From Semisulcospira habei (Eukaryota > Mollusca > Gastropoda > Semisulcospiridae), in NCBI GenBank assembly GCA_036245525.1, contig BTPG01000005.1:206572291-206636290 (forward strand): a DNA stretch of 64,000 nucleotides, read 5' to 3'. Below, piece by piece: positions 21,201 to 33,200 of this stretch. The translations under genes and the position numbers were made by a program. Position 1 is the stretch's first letter; each line of letters opens with the position of its first letter. The notes beneath the pieces were generated by a model. That model ran no database searches and had not been told where the DNA came from. It saw only the letters and a program-made list of their open reading frames with translations.

Positions 21201-24200
21201 TGTCCGTATAAGGGAGTGTTGGCAGGAGTGGGGCGCCATAGAGTTAGTTAGTTATTTGGGTTTAACGCCGAGCAGGCAACTAAGGCCATCTCACGGCGGG
21301 AAGGGTAAAAATCTGGTCAGCCAGACTAAAAGAAAGGTCTTAAGACATGATGTAAATATACCTTAAAAATATGTCAGGCTAAAATGTCGCACAGGTCTTT
21401 AAAGAAAATGTCGGAAGACTCTCAAAAAGGTCAAAATAATAGAAACATCATAATCTATAAACGCTCAAATCTTATTAAAAATATGGCACTCTCTCAGAAA
21501 ACTGAAGATCTTGTCCGGGGGCACATCCCGGAACAAAACCTTCAAGCAAGGAGTCTGCTGTGAAATGTTTATACCTTGTGTCGATTAGATCAGCACAAGA
21601 CAACAAAAAGTGTTGAACAGAGTACTGCTCGTCGCAGGCATAACACCATGGACGCTCCTCTTGTTTAAGTAAATAAGAGTGCGTAACATACGTGTGGCCG
21701 ATGTGGAGCCGAGCCAGGACAGTCTCCTCACGGCGGCTGCCGCAGCGATAAGGTAGACCGTCGGACAACTTAGGAAGGGCTTCATGCAGCTTGTTAGCTT
21801 CCTCTTTGTCCCACTCGGACTGCCACTCACGGGCTATGTACGCACTAGCCACATGTCTAAAATCACTATAAACAGTCTGTGTGTCAGGGACAGGGTCATT
21901 GCGGGCATCGTTGGCAGCAGAATCTGCGATCCTGTTGCCTTCGATGCCCACATGCCCTGGCACCCAAATAAAAATGATATCATAATATTCCTTCATCAAG
22001 TCCGCGTGGAGCTCTCTGATCTGCACCAGCAGTGGGTGGTAATTTCCCGTGCCCTGAAGGGCCTGCAGGGCAGAAAGAGAGTCAGACAGAATCAGGAAGT
22101 TCCTTTCTCTAGATCGATAAGCATGCTTGAGTGCCAGCAGAACCGCCTGCAGTTCCGCACTAAATACAGATGAGTGGTCTGGGAGGCGGTGCTTAAATGG
22201 GCGTCTAGGATGGCGAGAGGACACTGCGGCCGCAGCCACTCTCCCATCCTCAGACTTTGACCCATCGGTATAGATGCGACAATAGCCAGGAAAAATTGAA
22301 AGCAGTTCATTGAGGCTCTGTTGGTATATGGCTGGTGGAGTAGAGTCTTTCTTGTGGGCAGTCAAGTCCAGCAAGATGTCAGGAACTGGTAAGAGCCAAG
22401 GTGGAGTGATGTGTTGCAGGGATTCCGAAACTCTGTCCAGGTCCAATCCGGCCGCCTGCAGATGAGGTCGGACACGGAAAGAAAGTGGACGGACAGCTCC
22501 CGGATGGGTATCGTAAATCTCTGCAAACGATGGTTTAAAAACACAATCATAGGCAGGATTGTCTGGATGGGCCTTCAGTTTCAGAACGTAGCTGAGCATG
22601 AGGCGGATGCGGCGGAGCTTGAGAGAAGGCTCCCCTGCCTCGGCATACAGACTAGGAACTGGAGACGTCCTGAAGGCCCCAAGACATATCCGCAGACCCT
22701 GATGGTGAATTGTGTTCAGACGCTGTAGCACAGACTTGGATTGATTTGATTTGATTGTACATTGCTTAGCGTCCCGACAGCAACAAGGCTTTCTCAGGAC
22801 GTGCCTGCACTGCTTGTGAAAAAAAAAAAAAATAAACAGAACATTGAATGTATGTCGCCAGCCGGTCAAATACATTAAATAAACCTAACACATGGGGCCT
22901 AAATAAAGCTAAGACCATTTAGCAACACACATCCAATATCAAGAGCTACAGGCAGTGCAGACAGTAGGGAGAGTTTTAAAAAGGCAAATACAGGTGAATG
23001 GACAAAGGGTAGACAGAAACACATGCCCCAGAATAGAGAGAAAAACCCACCCTGTGGGGCTGACCAGGGTGACCCTGGGAACTAAAAAATACCTAACCCC
23101 ACCCAAGTCCCCCAGGGCAGACCCGGGTGGGGGGCACAGACTTGGAAGCTGAGCCATACACCACAGAGCCGTAATCCAGTTTGGACCGAACAAGGGCCCG
23201 GTACAGACGAAGTAAGACAGTACGGTCCGCACCCCAGTCAGTACGACCGACGACACGAAGAATGTCGAGAGCCTTCTGACAAGAGGTTCTAAGGTAATTA
23301 ATATGGTTGCGGAAGGTAAGTCTTTTGTCAAAAAATGACCCCCAGAAACTTTGCCTCCTCGGCCACCTTAATTGGCACTCCAGCAATGCTCAGGCTAGGT
23401 TCTGGAAAAAATTTCGTCTGGTTAGTAAAATGCACACAAACAGTCTTGGAGGGCGAGAACTTGAATCCATTGAGAGACACCCACTGCTGGATGCGATCAA
23501 CGCACAGCTGCAAGCGCCTCTCAAGGGACGCAAGTCCTTGACCACGTGCGCACAAAGCAAAGTCGTCAACAAACAAAGAGCATTCAGAATCATCCTTGAC
23601 GGCCTTTACAATGTTATTAATTTTAATACTAAATAAAACAGGAGATAGAATGCTGCCCTGTGGGACACCCATCTCCTGTTCAAAGGAGTCGGAGAGGGTG
23701 GAGCCCACATGGACATGGAACGACCGGTTAGTCAAAAAAATTGTGAATAAAAACGGGCAGGTGCCCTTTAAAACCCATGTCCAACAAGTCAGACATTATG
23801 CCATACTTCCAGGTAGTGTCATACGCCTTCTCAAGATCGAAGAAAATTGCATAGACATGCTGCTTGTTGACGAAAGAATCTCGAATAAATGATTCAAAGC
23901 GGACTAAATGGTCAGTTGTACTACGGAAGCGCCGGAAACCGCACTGGAGGTCTGTGAGGAGACCCTGTGACTCAAGATGCCACACCAGGCGGGCGTTGAC
24001 CAGGCGCTCCATAGTTTTACATAAACATGATGTCAAAGCGATAGGCCGGTAGTTGCCCGGGTCGGAAGGATCCTTACCCGGCTTGGGGATCGGTACAACC
24101 ACAGCCTGGCGCCAAGACGGCGGAAAATGACCAGTTCTCCAGATATGGTTAAAGGCCTTGAGAAGTACAAGGAGTGACCTCTCAGGCAGATGCATTAGGA

Positions 24201-27200
24201 ATTGATAGTGGACGGTATCTAGGCCAGCAGCAGAGTCATTACATTTCTGCAAAGCTTGCTGCAATTCTGATAATGTAAACGGGACATTATAGCTTTCTCA
24301 GACTGTGACCAATCCATCCCCATCTTCTTCGTCCAATTTCATTCTCTGCTGTTATCTGCTCTATTCTCTCCCAGAGTCTGACGTTGCTGATCTTCTCTGG
24401 CCAGTGGATTTTCAAGATTCTTCTAAGGCAACTGTTTATGAAGATCTGTACTCTGTTGACTGTGGTTTTTGTCAACCTCGAAGTCTCTACTCCATATAGG
24501 AGAACTGCTTTTACGTTGGAGTTGAAAATCCGGACTTTGGTGTGTTGTGACAGCTCTCTGGAACTCCACACTTTTTTCAGCTGGAGAAAGGCTGCTCTGG
24601 CTTTACCGATTCGTGCTCTGACATCTGCATCAGTGCCACCTTTTTTGTCGATGATGCTCCCGAGATAGGTGAAGGACTTCACCTCCGCCAACGGGGTGCC
24701 AGCAAGCAAGACTGATTCTTCCCTGGTTGCGTTCAGCCTCATTGTCTTTGTTTTCTGTTTGTGGATGGTGAGGCCCACTTGGGACAAGATGTCAGCAAGC
24801 CTCGTGGTCTTGTCCTGCATTTGTTGATGAGTGCGGGACAGTAAAGCCAAGTCGTCTGCAAAATCGAGGTCGTCAAGCTGTGTCCACAGTGTCCACTGTA
24901 TTCCGCTTCTTCTCTGCTCTGTGGTCCTCTTCGTGACCCAGTCTATGGCCAGTAGGAAGAGGAACGGAGACAGCAAACACCCCTGCCTGACGCTGGTTCT
25001 CACCTGGAGCTCCCTGGTGAACTGCCCTTCATGGATCACGCGACATGTCATGCCATCGTAGCTGCTCTTGATCAGGCAGACGAGTTTTGTGGGTACACCG
25101 TAGTGTCGTAGGAGTTTCCACAAAGTCTCTCGGTCCACACTGTCAAATGCTTTCTCATAATCCACAAAGTTGACGTACAGCGGGGAGCTCCACTACAGAG
25201 ACTGCTCCACGATGATGCGGAGAGTGGCGATCTGGTCTGTACATGATCGGTTTTTCCTGAATCCTGCTTGCTGGTCTCTCAGCTGGGGATCGACGGAGCT
25301 CTTCATTCTCTCCAGGATGATCCTGTTGAAGACCTTTCCTGGTACTGACAGCAAGGTGATTCCTCTGTAGTTGGAACACTTGCTGAGGTCGCCTTTCTTG
25401 GGAAGCTTAATTAGGTATCCCTCCTTCCAGTCAGCCGGCATCACCACCTCTTCCTAGATCTTTCCAAACAGTGGGTATAGCATCTCTACTGTTGTTTCTA
25501 GGTCTGCTTTCAGAGCCTCCGCTGGGATGCCATCTGGCCCTGCTGCTTTGCCGTTCTTCAAAAATGCCACTGCTCTTCTGATCTCTTCCCGGCTGGGTCT
25601 GTCACAGCTGATGGGTAGGTCAGTCTCTGCTGGCTGGATGTCTGGGGGGTCGGGTGGGGTGGGTCTGTTCAGTAACTCTTCAAAATACTCGGCCCATCTG
25701 TCGAGTTGGTCTGCTCTGCCTGCAATAGGTTTGCCGTCTTTGTCTTTTACTGGTCTTTCTGTATGGCCATACTTGCCAGACAATCTTCTGGTAATGTCGT
25801 AGAGCTGTTTCATGTTGCCGCTGCCTGCTGCCTTTTCTGCCTCTGCTGCTAGGCCGTCTGTGTAGGCTCTCTTGTCTGCCCCGATGCTCCTCTTCACCTC
25901 GCGGTTGGCTTCCGAGTATTCCACATTTGCCCTTGCTTTGGCTGCTCTCGTGCGACTGTTGTTGACAACTGTTTTCTTCTGCTTCCTCACTTCTATCTTC
26001 TTCAAGGTCTGTGCCGACAGCCAGTCCTTGTGAAGGTGTTTCTTGAACCCCACAGTGTCTTTGCAGGTTGAGTTCAGTGCCTCTCTGACTGCCTTCCACT
26101 GCTGCTCTGTGGTGACCGCCTCCTCCTCATTTACTAGCTCCTGTAGCGCTTGAAACCGGTTGGACAGCACCAGTTTGAACTCTTCTCTCACTCCAGTCTC
26201 TCTCAGGAGGCCTACATTATAGCGCTGTCTTCTTGTTGTCCCTGTGCTGCTTTTCTTTAACTTGAGCTTTATTCTTAAGATAAGCAGATGGTGGTCTGAG
26301 GCGACATCTGCTCCCCTCCTCACTCGAACATCTTGAAGGGATCTTCTAAATTTCTTGCTAATGCAGATATGGTCTATTTGGTTCTCTGTAGTATGGTCAG
26401 GTGAGACCCATGTTGCTTTGTGTATTCTTCTGTGTGGGAAGATGCTGCCTCCAATGACAAGTCTGTTTAGAGCACAAAAGTCTACGAACCTCTCCCCGTT
26501 CTCACTCATCTCCCCTAGTCCCTGTCTCCCCATCAACTCTTCATATCCAATGTTGTCCTCCCCTATTTTGGCATATAAATCGCCCATGATGATGGTGATG
26601 TCTTGCTCGGCACATTTGTCCACAGCACTCTGGAGTTGGTCGTAGAACTCTTGTTTCTCTTCCTCGTCACTGTCATTAGTGGGCACATAACACTGGATAA
26701 CGTTCAGCTTGATCTTTGTCCTGGTTCTAAAAGCTGCTGTGATAATTCTTGGCCCAAGAGGTTCCCAGCCCATCAGCGCTCTCTGTGCCACTGGTGACAG
26801 TATGAATGCTACACCTTCTGTATAGGGGACATTCTCCTCTTCATGACCTGAATACAGAATCATCTCCCAACTTAACAACCTTTTCTGGCCAGACTGCGTC
26901 CATCTGGCTTCACCGATACCTAGCAGGTAAAGGTTGTACTTTTGCATTTCCGCTGCTATCTGGGTGGACTTCCCGCTCTGGTACATGGTCTTGACATTGC
27001 TGTTTGTCTATTCGTCGGCGTTTTTGTAGCTATTTAAAGCGGGGGTCTGGGGGCACTTTTTAAATGAAAAAAAAATTAATTGGAATCTGGAAATCCGGCT
27101 GTAGCCGGAAAAGTCCTGGCAATGGGTCAATCATGACAGCTAAAGGGTAAGTGCCACCTCAGCTAGGCACCTAGCAGATTTAAGATAATATGGCACTACC

Positions 27201-30200
27201 CTTGAACTATCATGGCCGATACGTCCCACAGGTGCTACGCAGTCTTCACAGACACCTCCAGAAGTTGCGCAAGTCTGTGTGAATGAATTTTAACAAAATA
27301 TAAATTAGTGCACGTCAGCCTCACTAAATTGCAGTGCTCGAGAACCACAACGTTAAATCACGATCACGTCCTTGCATAGCGAAATTCACACAGACTTGTG
27401 AAGAACACTTGGCAAGCAAAAAGTCCCACCATGGCTGCGTATAGGCCGGCTAAGGCTGATATTAGCCATGGATCTTTTGCTCACTGGCCATTCCCTTGGA
27501 AGGTAGTGGAGTGTGTAATACTGATGCTGACATTTACGTACTGAGCGCTTACTGCAGGATATGGATCAATGATAGCTCAAAAGGGAAGTGTCCAATTAAC
27601 CCTTTTCATCCTGATACACTGCTGCTTGAAATAAATTTGACTATGTTAGTTCAAGGGTGGTGCCAGAATAGCTTGGCGCCTGAGGCGCCAAGCTATTCTG
27701 GCACCACCCTTGAACTAAAATGGTTGATCTATCTCCTAATCTATAATGTAGCCTTCATGGGACAGTAGGCAATTTTTTTAAAAAATCAGTCTCAGTATGT
27801 AATGGGTTAAAAAGGTCCCCGATTCTTGTGATATGATGGCTTATGCATAACCCAGACTCATCGCCGAAAGTGAAAATATTACTTCACAAATGACAACAAA
27901 ATAAGGCGCCCACATGGCTTAAAGCCGTAACTCACGCTTTGTTGCTAGCTTTGTTCATGGCCAACGCAGCCGCCTTGGACAAACGCGACAGGAATGACAG
28001 CTCAATGAGCTTGACGATATGCCGTGGCTTGAGGTCGACCTTGTCCTTGAAAGAGTCGTGCGGCAGAAGAGCGAAGTGCACTTTGTACATCCTCTTACGA
28101 CTCCTGCAAAATAGAGTGTAAGTAGAGCTCAGAACTGTGACTACAGGTCAGCCTCGGTATTATATCGCGGTACCTGAGAGCCACAGTCAGACTGCGCTAT
28201 TCGCGATAGCGCTACTGTGGTGCTGACGTTAGACTGATCTGTGAAGAAAATTCACTTGGTACACAAAAGGTCTTTGGTCTGAAATCGGCTTCAGCTGGCC
28301 CGCACATAGCTGTGTGCGGGCCAGCTGAGGCAGATGTCGGACGGGGGACCTTTTACTCCAAGAGCATCCCTGCGATGGCCGGACAGATGCCTACACTGTG
28401 TCAGATATCGCTGAATACTGCAGCATGTAATACTGAGGTTGACCTGGATTTCTAAAATGAGTACTGGAGTAAGATTTGCGATTTTACGGCTATACGCTGA
28501 AAGGTCCAAATTCACAGACAAATGTAATCTGTAGCCCTTTCACTGCAAGCACCAACTGCATCAACTCATTCAGCCCGACGGCCGTATTTCCCAAATTTTG
28601 GAGGAGTGATCTAACGACTATGCACCAGTTGCAAGAGATGGATCGACCATGATAATTCAAGGGCAGTGCCAGATTAGCCTGCCGCCGACAGGCGCCAAGC
28701 TAATCTGGCGCTGCCCTTGAATTATCATGGTCAACCCACCTCCTGCTGTAGTGTGTCATGGTTGAATGGGTTAAAACAAAGTGCCAGTGTGGCAAGTGGC
28801 AATGAATGATTCCTCTTAACCCCTTCCCTGCTACTAGATGCAGATTGAGTTTCTGAAATCTTTGTTACATCCCAAGCTCAAGGGCAGCGTCAGGACAGCT
28901 TGGCGCCAATCTATTCCGACGCTGCCCTTGAACTATCACCTCCGATCGATGTCCTGTCGTAGCGTGTTGAAGCGTTATGGGCTAAAGACATAGCACCCAA
29001 CCCATACAAGGAACATGGGCCTACAAAAGGTGACGGCAAGAGACACGGATCCTCATGGGTCCATGAGGATCCGTGTATCTTGCAGTTGGGATTGTGTTGA
29101 CATTTCCTCAGCAGCTAAGGGGTTACAATTCAAAGTATAGAAAGAAATCCGTCCCAGGACCTCTACAGTCCATTGCGTACTTGAAACAGCCGGGCTAAGT
29201 AGCTGGGCACTCTTTTGTTTTCAAGATTTGTCCGCGCCGTTTTTTTCCGTCCCTGTCTAGCAAATACAGAGGATTTTTCGTTAATGGAAACCCTGACTAC
29301 AACCATCTACATCTCGCAGAATTATTCCAAAACACTCTATGCCAAAATACTCACGATCTGATTGAGTGTGAAGCGTCCAAGAACTCAGAGATGTTGACCT
29401 CGTGAAGGACCTTGAACAAAAACAACATAACAGCAAAAGATTAAAATATACACCACAGTTGAAAACTCAGTTTGTTTTTATCAGTGGAAGAGCTGTACCG
29501 AGGAGGAATGGAGCGAGGTGTGAAAGAAGAACCATCATTTCACAAAACCTCACCTCACTGAGGTAGACACAGTTGAGTCGTGTCTGCAGTTTTTTAGCCG
29601 CAGCCCGTGCCTGAGGTGTGTCAATAACTGGAATATCCATGGAGGGGGTCTTGATGGCGGAGCTGGCTGTCATGAGAACTTCGCGCAGACGAGGGATACC
29701 AAGCGTCACGTTCATCTCACCACGACCCGCAAAGTGAAATGTGTTCAGCGTCATCTGGGTTGAGGGTTCTCCAATCGACTGAAAATAAACCAAAAAGATT
29801 GGTGATTTGTGTTAATTCATTCAGCCCCAACACACCACAGCAAGACATAGATTGAGCATGATAGTTCAAGGGTGGTGCCATAATATGCTCAATCCGTCTC
29901 TAGCATTGTAATAGTCCTTCAGAGGGCACCTTCACATTTTGGGGATTTCGGTCCTGGGGTAGAATGCGTTAAGACATTCAGCCCAACAGACTGATCATGA
30001 CGGTTCAAGGACAGTGCCTGGTTAGCTTGCTGTCTTTCAACTACCCTTATACAACAGCAGACAATCCCTTTCATGCACCTTCATGCAATTACTTATTCAC
30101 AACCGAATTAACACTTTCAGGTTATGTATCAACTTCACACAAACCTACCCTGCACACCAAGTTACAGGTTAACCCTTTTAGCCCCAAGGTCTCATTTCTC

Positions 30201-33200
30201 AAATTCTAGAGGTGTTGCCCAACGACTATGTACCGGAAGGCGCCAAGCTCATCTGGCACTGCCCTTGAATTATCATGATCAATCCATCTCCTGCCGCAGG
30301 GTCACGGGGCTAGATGGGTTTAAAAAAAATACCCACCTGTGCACAGACCAGTCCGACAGCCTCCCCTGGAGAGCACAGCGACTGCATGGCCTTTTCACTG
30401 ACCAGACTCTGTAGGTCATCTCCCTTGTCTCTACCACCCACCTGTTCAGTAAAATTGATGAAACATCGTTATAAACAAGAGAAGTATACAGGCAAGGCGT
30501 TTCATTGTGCTCCACGTAAACTGAGAAATACAAAATTTATGATGACAAAAGAGATGATAACGAGTGGACAGGAAGATTCCTGTTCTGAAGCCACTGGTCA
30601 GAAGATATACAAGACTACAAAAACCACAGCTAATTCTCGTTCTGAAAGGTTTTCCCTGAGAAAAGAGAGGTCAGCTTACGGACGGCAACCTTCACCATAA
30701 AAAAAGGACCAGCCACGATAAATGTCTGCAAGAAAATAAGCAGTTGAAGTGGCGACGTGGCAGCGCCCTGTTGACGACTCTGCAAGCCAAGTCCAGATTC
30801 TAACCCCTTCACTGCCACGGAAAAGTCAACATGATCCAGTTTCAAGAGACATAGATCCTCACGAGCCCCCACAGTGGTGGGGGCTCGTGAGGATCCATGC
30901 CTCTTGCTGAAACCACTTTGACATATTCCCTTGATGACTGGGAAATTGTTGATGTTGAATTTAACCCTTTTAATCCAGATACACCCACTGTTTGAAATAA
31001 AACTGACTACGATAGTTTAAGGGTGGTGCCAGAATAGCTTGGCGCCTAAGGCGCCAAGCTATTCTGGCACCGCCTTTGGACTAAAATGGTTAAGCTAGCT
31101 CCTAGTCTGTAATGTAGCCTTCATAGGACAATAAGCATTTTTGTAAAACTCAGGGTCAGGATGAAATGGGTTAAAATGATTTTAAAGACACGTTCTGCAT
31201 CCACTTGCAGTGAAGGGGTTGAACAAGCTATGTCAGCATCGTTTGATACTAATTAACCCCTAATGACGCACGTGTGCACAGACGTGTACCTGAGCCAGCT
31301 GTTTTTTCAGACTGTCCACCGCCTGCTGCAGTTTTTCTGATATGGCCCCCAAGTGACGCTGGGGCCAGAACCTCGCCATCACAGGATCCGGACACGGGGC
31401 ATGCTCTTTGTTGAACCTGCACAAGTGTCAGAAACAGACCAATCATTTGCATCTTCCCAATAGCTGAGGCTGCAGTTGACCCACGCACGACTATGTGCAG
31501 GACAACTGCGGCCATGTCACACAGATGGACTTCTGTGCACTGGGTTGTACTCATGAGGTCAAAACAAAATGTTCATGTGCGATTATGTGTGTGAAAGTGT
31601 GTGCCTACACTGGCATTTCAGTCTGTGTTCAACTTGCATGCGGACGAGAGATGCACCAGTGATATGTGTCTTGTATTCATGTTGTCTCAACAGTCTCGTG
31701 ATTCTCAAAGCACTTTTCTTTCATTCTTAGTTATTTTGCCCAGGATTTCTTTTCTATCAACGCACTTGCGTCGCTGTTGAGGGGTCAGGTCCCGCCACTT
31801 TTGCTGCAGCTTCCGGGTCAGGTGTGACCTTCCTGTAGTTTCTGAAATCTGTGATGCTGCTGTGTTGTTCACAGCTGACTGCCGACTGTTGTGCTGCTGA
31901 CAGAAGGTGATGAATCCGGAGGTTCTTGTCTTGTCGGTGTGCTTCTTCTGCCATTTGTGGATCTAAACATATCATCACATGTAATCACAAATCTATCACC
32001 ACCTTCACATATCGACTAAAGCTGATTAACCCTTTGCATGTCGGTAGCGGATTTAGTCATGATGATTTCTAAAACCGCTACTGACTTTGCCTGTTGGCAG
32101 CAGATTTAGTCATGATGATTTCTAAAACCGCTACTGACTTTGCCTGTTGGCAGCGGATTTAGTCACGATGATTTCTAAAACCGCTACTGACTTTGCCTGT
32201 TGGCAGCGGATTTAGTCATGATGATTTCTAAAACCGCTACTGACTTTGCCTGTTGGCAGCGGATTTAGTCATGATGATTTCTAAAACCGCTACTGACTTT
32301 GCCTGTTGGCAGCGGATTTAGTCATGATGATTTCTAAAACCGCTACTGACTTTGCCTGTTGGCAGCAGATTTAGTCATGATGATTTCTAAAACCGCTACT
32401 GACTTTGCCTGTTGGTAGCAGATTTAGTCATGATGATTTCTAAAACCGCTACTGACTTTGCCTGTTGGCAGCGGATTTAGTCATGATGATTTCTAAAACC
32501 GCTACTGACTTTGCCTGTTGGCAGCGGATTTAGTCATGATGATTTCTAAAACTGCTACTGACTTTGCCTGTTGGCAGCGGATTTAGTCATGATGATTTCT
32601 AAAACCGCTACTGACTTTGCCTGTTGGCAGCGGATTTAGTCATGATGATTTCTAAAACCGCTACTGACTTTGCCTGTTGGCAGTGGATTTAGTCATGATA
32701 ATTTCTAAAACCGCTACTGATTTTGCCTGTTGGCAGCAGATTTAGTCATGATGATTTCTAAAACCGCTACTGACTTTGCCTGTTGGCAGCGGATTTAGTC
32801 ATGATGATTTCTAAAACCGCTACTGACTTTGCCTGTTGGCAGCGGATTTAGTCACGACAATTCCTACAGGAATCATCGCGACTAAAACCGCTACCGACAT
32901 GCAACAGGTTAACCTGGTTTGACCATGAAAGTTCAAGGGTGGTGTCAGAATTGTTTTGTGCCTGGTACATACACTGTATATAGCCATAGAGGACTCCAAA
33001 CTTTGCAAATCTGAAGCCTAAGGCATTAAGCAATCGATGTTTCAGGACACAAATTGTTAACGCATTTGGCCTCGGGAAAATTATATTGACATTTTCTGTT
33101 AGACCAGTCAGAATTCATACCATCTGAGAACAACAATGGTGAAAACACTATTCAGCAATGGTGAACAACAACGCTGGTACTCTCTTCAATGACTGCTTCC

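Noticed and set aside
21475..22875. 466-codon ORF as a host gene
   Set aside because: Its start lies in the inserted SINE and the rest is LINE RNase H; it is the 3' part of an interrupted retrotransposon.
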